Of a stretch of 64,000 bases of DNA, positions 23,565 through 36,016 are shown one piece after another. Every line of letters begins with the position of its first letter. The stretch's first letter is position 1. This DNA is from Acanthacorydalis orientalis (lineage: Eukaryota > Arthropoda > Insecta > Megaloptera > Corydalidae), in the NCBI GenBank assembly GCA_034766995.1, contig CM068322.1, forward strand, positions 7,653,589 to 7,717,588. Direction: 5' to 3'. The position numbers and the translations under genes were made by a program. The notes under the pieces are model-generated. The model made no database searches. It was given only the letters and a program-made list of their open reading frames with translations, and was not told the DNA's origin.

Positions 23565-24502
23565 CGAGGTCAGACAATTAAGTAATGCGACAAAATTCAA
23601 AAATCGAGTATATTTAAAAATTAAGGTACATCGCTGCGATCCCCTTCAAAGTAGTCCCCTCCCGCATCTATACACTTATTCCAGCGAGTTTTCCAGTTTT
23701 CGTAACAATTCTTGAACACTTCTTGTGGGACCTCTCCGAGTACCCTCGTCACAGATTCTTGGATATCTTCAACGGAGTCAAAATGTCGACCTTTGACGAA
23801 TTTTTTCATATGGGGGAATAGGAAAAAGTCGCAGGGTGACATGTCCGGTGAATAGGGCGGTTGTGGTAACGTTACGATGCCTTTAGACGCCAAAAACTGA
23901 GAGACACTGAACGCACTGTGACAGGGAGCATTGTCGTGATGCAGAACCCAAGTCTTCGCGATCTCTGGACGCACTCTGAGCACCCTTTTTCGTAATTTTT
24001 CGAGCACATTGCGGTAGAATACTTGATTTTCGGTTTGTCCAGGTGGTACGAACACTTTGTGAACCACCCCTTTGCTGTCGAAGAAGCAAATCAACATGGT
24101 TCGCACTTGAATTGGCCTTCCGCTCCGCGCCTCGTCTTTGACGCTCTCACGGCCTTTTTTAAAATTGGCATGCCACCGAAGCACCTGACTACGACTCAGG
24201 GCATCACTACTATACACTTTAAGCACTTTTTCATAAGTTTCTGTCGCGGTTTCGCCGAGTTTTGCACAAAATTTTATCGCGCACCGTTGCTCTAAATTTC
24301 TCTGTTCCATTTTCGTGACATGCACTACTCGCGCGTTGTTACAAAACACTAAACAGCTGGCGAAGAAATAATCGTACGAGGGTGGTCAAGATCTCAATCG
24401 AGAGAGTAGGGATCTGCTATTACGGTGGCGGAGTTACAGGTTCGCAGTTTTACCACAGGCAGAGAAAAAAAATCGGTCGCATTATTTAATTGTCTGACCT
24501 CG
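23565..24502 (-). mobile_element. Internally deleted mariner, GAGGTCAGACAATTAAG family
   Basis: Terminal repeats CGAGGTCAGACAATTAAG (left) and the complement of TTAATTGTCTGACCTCG (right) are flanked by TA at 23563-23564 and 24503-24504. It is 938 bp instead of about 1.3 kb. One uninterrupted frame of 242 codons runs from near one terminus to the other. The absence of stops suggests a young copy. A second copy of this family is at 43283-44047. Confidence 0.92.
23621..24349 (-). pseudogene. Mariner transposase, open frame with internal deletion (242 aa)
   Basis: A mariner (DD34D) transposase cuts and pastes the element at TA sites. Here residues 14-79 hold the first DNA-binding helix-turn-helix region ([14 protein letters not shown] at 14-27, the likely true start). 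The frame then jumps at about residue 80 to [12 protein letters not shown], so about 100-110 residues are missing: the second helix-turn-helix, the linker and the first catalytic block (TGDESW in the sibling copy). The second aspartate is D139 in HHDNAPCH and the third is D174 in SPCDFF, with 34 residues between them. The frame ends normally with GGDYFEGD. With the first aspartate gone it cannot catalyse transposition, but it could still be translated and bind or interfere. Confidence 0.9.
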
Positions 24503-24504
24503 TA

Positions 24505-25078
<574 letters not shown>

Positions 25079-25149
25079 ATAAAATCAAATTTATCCACAA
25101 AAAACTTTATAAAACAACACGTTGCAAAAAATAATCTATCTGCGAGAAT

Positions 25150-25170
25150 GTTTATATAGACACACTAACA

Positions 25171-25216
<46 letters not shown>

Positions 25217-25370
25217 CCATAACGTTGTCTTATTGTTTTGAGACGTGGCTTCAATTATACTCAAAAATGTTTATTGTTTCATTCGGTTACATGTACATGC
25301 TTATAATTAACAAGTGAGCGGGCGCAGTAAGCCCGGAGCTTGACAAGCAAAGCGAGTAGGGGACAGATTC
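25150..25370 (+). repeat. Interspersed repeat with internal (TA)n and GC-rich end, copy 1
   Basis: It shares its layout with 61775-62052: TTTATATAGACA..., an internal CA/TA tract, AATGTTTATTGTTTCATT, a CATGTACA motif, and finally GAGCGGGCGCAGTAAGC followed by CAAGCAAAGCGAGTAGGGG. This copy lacks the clean terminal hairpin of the other. See the second copy for interpretation. Confidence 0.7.
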
Positions 25371-25379
25371 TTCTTGTGT

Positions 25380-27810
25380 AGAAAGAAAAAACAAAAAAGA
25401 TAATTGTAATAGTTCGTCCAAAAAACAATTTTAATACTGTGATTTATCAGACAGTAAAAATAATCCACTTTTTATTCTTATAAAAATTATATTACTATAA
25501 AGACATACAGACATTTAACTGTTTTCATTTACAAAAAAATATTGAATAATATATATATATATAAGTATATATACAAAGAGAAAGAAAAAGAGAGAAAGAG
25601 ATGATTAATAATAAATTTAACGACAGGAACCATAAGAATAGTGACATGATAAACTGTTTGATAAAAATTAACGATAGACTATAATTAAACTCCATACAAA
25701 CGGTGTTTTGGCATGAAAAAAATCGGTTTTTCATTTGGTGCTCCGAGCAAGATTACCTGAAAGTATTACGCAAACAAAAAGAACTGATCGTCTAACATCA
25801 ATTTCTAAAGCTCATCAATGAGCTTTAAAGAAAGTTACTAAACCAAAATGACGATAATATCACTCTACTATGATATGAAATAATTGAAAAACAAATATCT
25901 ACAACGATTAAGATTTAAAAAAAAAATAATAGTATACATTTTTAAGTTACTTATTCAAGATTTTGTTTCAAAATTAGTCAAAGTTCATTTTATATTTCCG
26001 TAAGAAAAAGAAACTCCACTCCTTATCACTTTGTAAGTAAAGCTTAGTGCTAACATTTCATTTCAATAATTCAATTCTAGTAAAAATAAAACATTTAATA
26101 GGCTTTTTATTATATGTTAGTAAATCATAAATTATGATTTCTAACTAACTGAACTATTATAAACTTGGCCTCAATTATATTTAATATACCTACATATGCG
26201 TTAACTTATAATTTAGTACTGTTTTTTACATTATATTTCAATTGTAATAAAACACAATGTTTCGTTTGAAAATCATTGAATTTCATAGAAAATCGGTTAA
26301 AAATATTTTTTTTCATTAAATAAAAAAGCGTAAAATATTATTTAGAATTATAAATGTTCAATTAAATATTCAAATGGATTATTTCAAAGTTTCTCTCAAT
26401 GCTGTCTTTTGATTAAAATCAGTATAGACTAATAAAGAAAGTAAACATTATGAAATGTTCAAACAGCTGCTACTCCGCATGTAGTTAGTATTGCACGAGA
26501 TTTTTTTAAACATCGTTCATTTAAATTAAAACAAAGAATCCAGTACGCTCAAGTTTCTTGAATCTCCACCCACTGCACCGAAGATATTGCTGTTAACTTA
26601 TAAGAAGTGTCTGACAAAAACTTCGAAGGGACACGAATCGTTCAGATCAACCATCGACATCGTTTGCGTACGAATGCATTAAATAAACAGTACGTCTTCA
26701 TGGCAGTTTTAATCGTATCCAAATTCAAAACAAACTATCACAAACACACTCCAACCCGCGACATATAAATAATCTCCAGGCGCGTCGATTACAACGTCAC
26801 TTATCACAATTTTCCAGCGAATGGTTTCCGGCGTTCCGATTATTATTATAGTAAACGATATGTGTGTGGCACACACTTTATACAATTATTTAATGCAACA
26901 TTATACTAGGAGATAAATCAATAATGTCCTGGGAAGCATTTCGCTGGGTGGCTTTAATTACTCGTATCTCAAATATATATATATATATATACAAAAGCGC
27001 ACACACCGCTTATAACAAGATAATGCGCTTCGGGCCACATCGGGCTCCATATAAACTTCAGATGGTGCGTCTCGTACGGCTTCCATGTCAAATATATTGC
27101 TTTGTGATGCATGTTTCAAAGTTAAACCGCGTTTGAAAATTTCGTTTCATCGTACATTAACGTGCACGCGTCTCTGACTGCGTGAGTGTTTGATTAAATT
27201 CTATTTGCGCGCGACGATATATTTTCGATAAACTGAGGGTGTTGTTGGTTAACGATAAGATAAACGTCCGCACTCAGTTTTCTAGAGGATGAGAATACAT
27301 AGAATAAATAAAAAAAATAAAATGAGAACGGTCGCAGGGGACTACACGGACGCGGTGATACAGTTTCCAAAGATTTTTGTGCACATGTGGTATGGTCTAT
27401 ACAAGAGCATATCAGCTGCGAATTTATTATAATAGTTTATATTGTTTGTATACAAACTTTGTTTCTCTGTTTTAACCCGCTTTTGGACAAATTTTAAATC
27501 CTTATTTAGCTATTTTGTTTGTTTAAAGAATCAACCATCCTTGATAGATACATTCACCTGGGTTGATACGATGTCACGTTTACATCTCTAGAGCTCACCA
27601 CTCCACTGGTCTTCCATAAAACTAATTCATGGCATAAACTCCAGAAAACACTAAATATCTCACATTAATAAATAATGAGTCACAGGATCCTATGACAGAC
27701 AATATGCGAAATCACAGCATTCGGTAGAGAGTAGTATAATGGACCTAGATGAGGTTTAGGAAAGCCATATTTTTTTTATTGATTACTATAATCAAAAAAG
27801 TATAGCTAAA
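25380..27810. other. Anonymous sequence with a CpG-richer island
   Basis: No gene recognised. A perfect hairpin AAAGCTCAT/ATGAGCTTT sits at 25807-25826. Bases about 26520-27380 are unique and CpG-richer, with GATA-type motifs near 27255. This may be regulatory DNA. Confidence 0.4.
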
Positions 27811-27889
27811 TATTAGGGTGCAACATATGAAATTTTGGAATTTGTAGGTGAGAATTAAAACACAATATTTTTAACAAAACAAAATATAT

Positions 27890-29709
27890 TTAATCAAAAT
27901 AAGCTTCATCAGCTTCAGTGGACTTTTTCCAACAAGAAATTAGATTGTTTATCACATTTTTATAAAAATCGACATTTTCTGTGTTTATAAAGTCTTCGAA
28001 TCCTTGCACCACTTCTGTTTGGTTTCGGAAATTTTTATTTCTTAAATAATATTTCAAGTGGCGAAAAAGATGATAGTCTGTGAAAGATCTGCTGAATAAG
28101 AGGTAAAATTTCATTTATTTATATATTCGATTTATAATTTTCTACGACATCCTCCGATACATTGCCGTCTGTCATTACATTGATCTTCTTTTAGATCCCT
28201 TTCTCTCATTTCTTCTCGAATTCCTTCTGACCAACTTCTTTTTGGTCTTCCCTGTTTCTTTCTACCTTGGAGGTTCCATAACAGCACTTGTTTTGGAAGT
28301 CTCTCTTTTTGCATCCTTCGAACATGCCCGTGGCATCTCAATTGATTAGTTCGAATGTCTTCCACTATGGTGGTGTCAACGTTCATGATTTTTCTAATTT
28401 TCTCGTTCTTAATCCGTTCTTTTCTTGATCTTCCTGCCGATCTTCTCCAGAAATCCATTTCCGTTGTCAATAGCATGTTCTCTGATCTTTTCTTTAGCGG
28501 CCATATCTCACTGCTGTATGTCACTATCCTCATTACTATGGTGTTATAGATTCTCTTTTTATGGTCTTTTGAGATGCTTTGATCCCATAGTACACTGTTC
28601 AATGAGCAAATAGCTTTTCTGCCTTGTGTACATCTTTCTTTGATGGCTTTATCTATAGTTCCGTTTCTTGTTATGTTCATTCCTAGGTACTTATATTTTT
28701 CTCATCGTTTTATAACTTGTTCCGTATTTAGCGTTAAATCTTGTTGTGTACCTTCTATGCACATATTGAGTTTTGTCGATGTTTACCTCCAAACCCCATG
28801 TACGATACTCTTCCATGATTTTTCGAGTCATATACTCAACATCGTCATAATCTTGTGTTATTATTATCTGGTCATCTGCGGAACATAACGTATATATCAT
28901 ATTTTCTTCATAAAATTTCATAATTTAATGAATTTAATTCGAAAATTGTGATTCGAGATGTGTGTGGTCGTACATCGTCTTGCAACAGTATTGGTCCATA
29001 TCTATTGATTAGCATTGGTTGTTTTGTTTTTAATTTTTCATTCGTATTGTCGATTTCGTGACAATATGAATCAGCCGTAATTGCTTCGTCTGGTTTTAAA
29101 AAAGAATAATGGATTATTCCTTTATTTGTCCACCACACAGTAACCATAAGTTTCTTTTGGTGTAATGACGGCTTGGGTGCTTATCCTGGAGCTTCATTTG
29201 CATTTAACCATTCTCCAGATCTTTTTCTGTTATCATACAGATCCACTTTTCATCACAAGTAATGATTCGATTTAAAAATGGCGTTTTATCATTTCGAATC
29301 ATCAATGAAGCACATACCGCAAAGCGTCTCAGTTTCCAACCATCTGTCAATTCGTGCAGCACCCACTTATTCAGCTTTTTTATCTTTCCTATTAGAGTGA
29401 GATGACAAGAAACAGTCATAACTCTAACACTTAAATCACATGCGAGAGCTCGAACTGCTGTATGCGGATTAGCTTCCACCATGGGTCTCAAATGTTCTTT
29501 ATTCACAATGGTTTTGAGCCTTCCTCGAGGCACATTGTCGAGATTCATATTACCGGAACGAATTTTTTTTAACCATAATTGAATTGTTCTCTGTCTATCC
29601 GACCGTTCTCCGAAAGCTTCATTGATATTTCTACCTGCTACCACTGCATTGTGTCCCAACTTGAACTCATATTAAAAAATAGACGCAAATCTTTTGTGAA
29701 CAACATCAT
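27890..29709 (-). pseudogene. Cecropia-type mariner transposase, interrupted
   Basis: The likely start is the ATG pair at 29709/29706. The N-terminal domain is readable (AGRNINEAFGERSDRQRTIQ), then the second helix-turn-helix (VRALACDLSVRVMTVS), KKLNKWVLHEL and the first catalytic block ITCDEKW. A second piece gives VTVWWTNKGIIHYSFLKP and the second block ILLQDDVRPHTS, where the family has HDN. After NYEIL the LINE intervenes. Beyond it lies the third block TDYHLFRHL, ending in ADEAYFD. All three aspartates are present, but frameshifts between 28900 and 29700 and the insertion make it dead. Confidence 0.9.
28115..28910 (-). mobile_element. 5'-truncated non-LTR retrotransposon nested in the mariner
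   Basis: Flanked by a perfect 11-bp direct repeat TAAAATTTCAT (28104-28114 and 28911-28921). On the minus strand it codes for the end of a reverse transcriptase: ENMIYTLCSADDQIIITQ (the FADD box with F changed to S), WGLEVNIDKTQY, then MNITRNGTIDKAIKER, WRRSAGRSRKERIKNEK and the C-terminal RCHGHVRRMQKERLPKQ. One frame change separates the first and second part (near 28690). The same family occurs as a longer copy at 60741-61736. It belongs broadly to RTE-like LINEs; the precise clade is unsure. Confidence 0.9.
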
Positions 29710-29893
29710 GTTAAAGGGCATAAAAATAATAAAAGTAACAACAATAACTCCGTATTTAATAACAATTGAAGGGTAGAGTACATTAATCAATTCCAAACAG
29801 TTGAACTTGTAAAATATTGCACAGAACCTTTCTCAATCGCGGTCGACCTCTGACTGACTGAACTTCGGCAACTTGATATGTTACAACCTAATA

Positions 29894-30407
29894 GTATCAG
29901 AAAATTGTTTCATGATAAATTTGTTCCAGCAATAAATTTTCATCCCCATAAATAAACATCGACCTTAAAACTATTCTATAATATTTCTAACTAATGATCC
30001 ATGATAATAAAGTAAACATTATTTAAAAGTCGATTGACAAAAGAAAATTCCTCCATTTTTTTCTACCAAATGTTTAACCTAAAAATAAAAATGAATACAC
30101 TGTAAGAATTAACTATAACGTCAAATAAAAAGGAATAGTAAATCCAAGTTATTATATTAGTTTTTCTTTAATCGTTTAAATAAAATTATATTTTGACCTC
30201 TTTTTAGTAAGTTACAAAAATAATAAAGTTACATGAATAAACGTTTCATTTAATTATACTGAATTATGAACTGTTGCACCTTATATTTCAGTGGAAAAAA
30301 ATATACATTATCCATGTTTTGAAGTGCTGATTATACTGTAGCTCTCTCTCAGTAATAATTGAAGTTTGACTGTTCATGTTTGTGAGCATATATACATATG
30401 TGAGTAT

Positions 30408-30446
<39 letters not shown>

Positions 30447-30860
30447 TCAAACAAATAATCAAATTACATTATCTCTTATGTAAACATTTTGAACAAATGT
30501 CATTCGTTTGCTATATAAATATTAATATAACTAGGTTATCTATACAACTTAGTTTATTATATTAATAACATAACATGTCATTATTGTATATTATTATATA
30601 CCGAGCTATTTTGGAACATGTGTTTTAGTTTTACCGGCCAAGCGTAATGAATATTTAATTCAAAATTCAACATTGTTCGACTCAAATATATTGTATTAGT
30701 AATAATAACTGCGTACGAGTAGATGCAAAAAAGCATTTCAAAGGTAGCTAGTATTGTTCTTCTTCATAATTCGGTAATTGTACACGTAAAGATTATACAA
30801 TAAATACGAAATTATAGATCATGAAACAATTTGGTTGTAAACCTATATTAGAAAAATATA
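29894..30860. other. Anonymous AT-rich sequence with a short TA tract
   Basis: Nothing recognised apart from TA at 30412-30441. Confidence 0.5.
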
Positions 30861-30866
30861 TAGGTG

Positions 30867-31063
30867 GTTCAATTTAAGCATCCACATGAAAGTATTAAAA
30901 TAATCGTAAAAATTAAAAAAAAAACATGTTATTTTTTATTTAGTATTCTAATTCAATTCAATACTCAAATACAATTCAACTAAAATACTAAATAAAAAAT
31001 AATATGATTTTTTTAATATTTGCGATTTTTTTAATACTCTCATGTGGAAGCCTAAATTTAATC
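30867..31063. repeat. Small foldback element, about 197 bp
   Basis: The two halves are inverted copies of each other: left TTTAAGCATCCACATGA, AGTATTAAAA and TTATTTTTTATTTAGTAT; the right half carries the complements in reverse order, ending CATGTGGAAGCCTAAATTT. The centre is near 30967. No coding content. It looks like a foldback MITE; its target duplication is unclear. Confidence 0.78.
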
Positions 31064-31287
31064 ATTATATAATTAACTATATATTCTTTTATTTTGCTTA
31101 TATATTCAATATATAAAGTTTTTTTGACTTTTATCTCCACATTTATTCTATTATTAAATTGTCCAATAAAATCATTGTAAATATATTACTATCAAGGTGT
31201 AAAATACAGTCCTTTTTTAAAACTGTACTCGATCTAATGTTTTGCTGGGTCCAAAGTTCATGTAATTCTATTTCTTAAATTATTTGA

Positions 31288-31325
<38 letters not shown>

Positions 31326-31485
31326 AAAAATAGTTGGGTAAAACTACTCCAAACAGATTATATATAAAACAAATAATCGTGAATAATATATCTTTATTTA
31401 AATTTATTTAAATAAATTAAAATCATATTAGATATAAGTACTGTATATTAATATTTAGAAGATGACAAAAAAGAAAGATGAATAT

Positions 31486-31517
<32 letters not shown>

Positions 31518-31630
31518 GAATATGTTTAAAAAATAAAATAAAAGCTGTAAAATATAAATAAGTCATTGTTAGTGAAAGTGATGGTATTTGCAAGTAACAC
31601 GCGTAAAATGCAATGCCTTAAATTGAAGAG
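31064..31630. other. AT-rich sequence with two TA tracts
   Basis: TA runs at about 31291-31322 and 31483-31517; nothing else recognised. Confidence 0.5.
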
Positions 31631-31639
31631 ACATGCGAA

Positions 31640-32645
31640 AAGATAGATAAAAATAAATATGGAATCTTAGATAGATTACTTCTCTTCTTCTCCGATGGCG
31701 CTACAGCCCAAATTGAACCTTTGATTTCTTCAATTTTCTGCCTCCTAACAACGCTATGCCTGACAGTCCTTCTCCAATTCCTTACTCCCAACAGTTCCCC
31801 TGCATCCTTCTCTACATTGTTTATCCATTTGAGTCTGGGTTTCCTCACAGGTTTTCTCTCACCTGGTTGTCTAAAACCCTTTTTGGTACTCTTGAGTCTG
31901 GCATCCACTCAGTGTGACCTGCCCATCGCAGACAAAAAATCATTAAAAAGATCGATAGTTTTGATTCCTTATCGACTTTATACAATTCGATGTTGTATAG
32001 AATTCTCTATATTTCTTTCGATAGTGTCCACCATTTCTGCGGTCTTAACTGACATGATCCACACTTCACCTCCATAAGATATAACAGTACGGATAAGGGT
32101 TTTATACAGTCGGATTTTGGTCTTCCTATGCACATTTTTGGATTTCATTATGGGAAAGAGCGTGTTGTAAATATATTCAATTTGCTGCTACTATTTGTTT
32201 TTGAATCCTTTTTGAATTATTTCTTGAGATTCCTCATTTTCACTGGTGATGTTTAAGACAAGGTATATCAAATTAGTTACAACCTCGAAATTTTAATCAT
32301 CGATGATGATGTTTTGATCTAATCTCCTCCTTCGTCTTCCACTTTTCAGCATTAATTATTATTTTATTCTCATTTATTCTAATACCAGTGTCTACTTCAG
32401 CGGTCTCAAGCTGTCTAAAGACATTTAACGGCAAGTATAGATCTTCTCATAATGTTTAGATCAGCGGCATATCGCATTATTTGTTATGCTTTGTTGAGTA
32501 CGGTGGAATTCACGTTTATCGGCATAGTTCGTACTACATGTTCAAGTGATAAGTTGAAAAACATTGAGGCCAAACCATCACCTTATTTTAATCTATGCAA
32601 TACTTCAAACTCCTCCACATTTAGATGAATTACACCTGTAATAAA
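31640..32645 (-). pseudogene. Non-LTR retrotransposon reverse transcriptase, C-terminal half
   Basis: Reading from 32645 down: FEVLHRLK*GDGLASMFFN (the usual LRQGD.L motif with a stop for Q), LSLEHVVR, then MRYAADLNIMRRS, in which the catalytic YADD has become YAAD, ETAEVDTGIRINENK, LIRTVISYGGEVWIMS, AGHTEWMPDSRVPKR, and KPRLKWINNVEKDAGELLG with VRNWRRTV. This order is the palm, thumb and C-terminal region of an RTE-like LINE. Frames change several times and stops are frequent. It differs in sequence from the LINE families at 28115, 34230 and 46715. Confidence 0.8.
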
Positions 32646-33335
32646 ATTGAAAAACTAAATAAAATAAAAACTCTTAAATGACGTAAAAAAAGGAATGTGC
32701 AAAATGTGCATTGACAATGAAGAATTAAAAGATGAATATAAGGTAAAATAAGTAAGAAATAAATGTTATTAAGCAAATATGAAATTAAAAAAATGAGTAA
32801 AAGATTCTAATTTCATATTTATAGCAAATAATAATAACTGCAATAACAATCAAATAATAATAACTGCACTGATGTTATTCAACTTATTTAGCTTTGTTAA
32901 TAATACATTAAAAATAAATGTGTATAAAAGGGTGGAATTTGTACAAAAATTTATACAGAAAGGAAATGAATAACAATAAAATATTTCATATGATAAAAAA
33001 TTGAAATCTTAGATAGTAATCATTGTGAGAGTAAAACAAATTAAAACGAATGACAAGTAAAAAATCAGGTAGATAAGCTTTTCATGGATGCGAATTACAG
33101 TATTTATAATAAAGATTAATAATAAGTAGTTTTTTTTTTAAAAAAATAGCTTTTTAAAGAATGTAGGATTGCATTAAAAATTGTGTAATTTAAATGTAAT
33201 TAATTATTTAAGTAAATTTTATATACGAGGGTTGGTTGAAACATGATAAAAAAAATAATAATCAATGATATGTCAGTATATATATAAATATAAATAAGAT
33301 CTCGGAAAAATAAGATGGCCAAGAAGATTGACATT
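32646..33335. other. AT-rich sequence with a possible solo mariner terminus
   Basis: At 33224 TATACGAGGGTTGGTTGA resembles a mariner terminal repeat, but no partner was found. The rest is unrecognised. Confidence 0.4.
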
Positions 33336-33338
33336 ATA

Positions 33339-34007
33339 CGAGGGCTGATCATGAGTGAATCCCAAAAAAATATTATCTTTCTGTGATGAATGCGGTTCAA
33401 AAAGGCTAATCCTTCCCTCTCAAATTGTTCCAGATTTGTTTTGGACATACCAACAGGTTGATGTTTCTGTTTCAGCGATAGATTGTGCGGAGTCCAACTG
33501 GCACAGATCCATGACATTTCAAGACATTCTCTAACAACTTTATATGCACTTCCGTAGAAAATGTTTATTTTTTCAACCAACTATAGAAGTGTAATTCGTC
33601 TGTCTTCATAAACGATTTCCTGTTCTGGCGAAATTTGCTCAGATATAGTGGAATATTTTGACTGACTTGGTTTTGGAACATCTGCGATAGATTCTCGTCT
33701 TTCTTTGACTCGTTTGTACCACTTGAATATTGCAGTTTTCTTCATTCATCGCCATAAAACTCACTCATTGTTAAGTGTTTCTGAAGCACTTAAACGACAC
33801 TTAACACAGTAACGAACTTTACAACATTGATCTTAGTGTAAATATTTCATGGAACAACAACTTGCACGCTGACGCCACAACCGTTACTGTGGACACTAGG
33901 TACGTCAATTTACAAAAGCCAAAAAAACTCCCTTAGCGGTTAAATGCCAAAGAGATGTGATGTTCAAATATTAAACGCAGTTCCGCGAATTAAATGATCA
34001 GACCTCA
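33339..34007 (-). mobile_element. Internally deleted mariner, GAGGNCTGATCAT family
   Basis: Left CGAGGGCTGATCATGAGT and right (complement) TGAGGTCTGATCATTTAA are flanked by TA at 33337-33338 and 34008-34009. Its 669 bp are about half a full element. The minus strand reads a start at MSEFYGDE, then FKWYKRVKERRESIADV, KINIFYGSAYKVVRECL, MSKTNLEQFEREGLAFLNRI, and then reaches the terminus directly, so all three catalytic blocks are gone. A frame change lies after YGDE. Confidence 0.82.
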
Positions 34008-34106
34008 TATCATACTTTCCATGCATGATAGAATAATACAAATTTAAAGTAGTTTAGAAGAAAGTTTATGGTCCTAAGTTAAATAATTAGACCATATTGT
34101 TAGTAT

Positions 34107-34109
<3 letters not shown>

Positions 34110-34163
<54 letters not shown>

Positions 34164-34165
34164 AA
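34110..34165. repeat. (TA)n tract
   Basis: About 55 bases of TA. Confidence 0.95.
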
Positions 34166-34229
34166 GATATATCTATAATGAATGAACATAATTTTTTGAT
34201 ACGTGAATTGTTACAAAAAAATTTTAAAC

Positions 34230-34760
34230 AAAAAAATCATTGGAGGTGACTTTAATTCAAAAACAGGGAATATGAAGAAATCAACAGTAAAGAATAAAAC
34301 AATTATGTAATAGAGCATATATAACAAAGTTTAGTAATGACAAATGGAGTAAGTCGAACTAATATCAAGGTAATGAAGGAAATAATGCAGTAAATAAATT
34401 TGTTGACTATGTTTTACTATCTCAAAATTATACAATCAAATAGGAGATAAGAATTCGGGGAACAAGATATGAATGATATATAATTTAAATAAAGGAAATA
34501 TTCAGGACCCAGATACCTATAAACCTTGAACATTATTACCGAACATTAGCAAAATATATACAAAATTATTTATAATGAGAAATCAGAAGTGGGTGGAGGA
34601 AGAAAAGATAATCACTAAATATCACGCAGGATTCAGACCGAGATATGGTACTACGGATAATATCATGGTCTTAAACGTTAGTCGATAAAACATTAAAGAA
34701 AAAAGAAAATAAAATATATTATTGATTTATAGATAATAGATTCATTTAAATAAGTAGATA
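34230..34760 (+). pseudogene. LINE endonuclease end joined to reverse transcriptase fingers
   Basis: It begins with IIGGDFNSKTGNM, the GDFN catalytic motif of an APE-type endonuclease. After about 90 codons it reads DPDTYKP*TLLPNISKIYTK, then WVEEEKIITKYHAGFRPRYG and TTDNIMVLN, the fingers of a reverse transcriptase, and then YYXFID, the start of the first catalytic block. In intact LINEs these two parts are separated by a longer linker, so an internal deletion is likely. Stops and shifts are present. No polyA or target duplication was identified. Confidence 0.78.
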
Positions 34761-35094
34761 TTAGATGATAGTAAGAGAAAAGACGGTAATATTAAAAACA
34801 ATTAAGAGAAATAAATGCAGTGTATTTAGAAAAAACTTTCAACAATATTATCAAGAAAAAATTGTTGACTTTTATTCAAGCTTAAATTACATTGAACAAA
34901 ATTTTCAGCATTTAGGAAAATACTGTGATCGACTAAACCGCCAAAGTACATGAGCTGTGCAATTCGTCCAGCTTCAGTGTTCAAAACGCATTCTACATAA
35001 AACCAAAAGTCCTCCAGTTACACATATCGGCCCACGAAAATGTATGTAATCATCTGGCTAGCAAAATAATTAATTTCAACCGCTGATGTGTGTG

Positions 35095-35151
<57 letters not shown>

Positions 35152-35532
35152 TGTGTATAAAGACAATATCTGAATTCGATACATTTTTTTTTAAAAAAAA
35201 CAACGAAATTTTAACGTGGTTTTCCGTCACGCATGAACATGCACTAATTAACTTGTCAACAAGGCCTGGCCGCATCGTCAAATCTACTGCCGGGCTCATT
35301 AAGTCTATGATACATTATGCTAACGATAGATAAGGGAAATTAGTCATTTGCCGTACATACGAACATGGAAGCCACATAGATGTGTGTACATGTATGTCTC
35401 TATATTGTACGTTGCAGAATACTAATCGGGTGATTCCTCAAATTACAATTGCGGTGATCGGAGCAGTTGTACAAACAATCATTGTCAATATAGCATGCAC
35501 ATATGTAACCTTCACATACGTACACACATATT

Positions 35533-35581
<49 letters not shown>

Positions 35582-35946
35582 GTACCAATACGTAGACATG
35601 CATGTAAGAGAGAAATGCTTGAGTGTGATAAATAGCGATATTCCCATAGATCCGAGCTCACCGGCAACGATGGTGGTGGTGGTGGCGGTGGTATATGGTC
35701 CCACTACCCCAATTTGATCGTGCTTCAAATTGAAAGTTAATTAATCTGCTTTTATGCCGCGACTCGCTGATCACAATATATACGTATGTATATATGTTCA
35801 AAACGTTTATTTATCATAATTTATCGGTATTGAATTCTGATTTCGATCGAGTTTAAATAAATCATATTTGCTTTATTAAGCGTAATGAATTTTATAGCAC
35901 GTAATTAAATTAGTTATTTGTTTTTATAAGGTATTCACACACTCCC

Positions 35947-36011
<65 letters not shown>

Positions 36012-36016
36012 TATTA
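34761..36016. other. Unique sequence with several TA tracts
   Basis: TA runs at about 35097-35144, 35537-35577 and 35949-36004. A GGT/GGC run is at 35670-35691. The 80-110 codon frames here run through the microsatellites and are not convincing. Nothing else recognised. Confidence 0.5.

Larger units (their letters stand above)
27813..29891 (-). mobile_element. Full-length cecropia-type mariner split by a LINE
   Basis: Left end TTAGGGTGCAACATATGA and right end (complement) TTAGGTTGTAACATATCA are flanked by TA (27811-27812 and 29892-29893). Removing the 796-bp LINE at 28115-28910 and one copy of its 11-bp target duplication leaves about 1272 bp, the normal size of a mariner. Confidence 0.92.

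Noticed and set aside
31721..32077. 118-codon plus-strand frame
   Set aside because: It is the antisense shadow of the LINE reverse transcriptase remnant on the minus strand.
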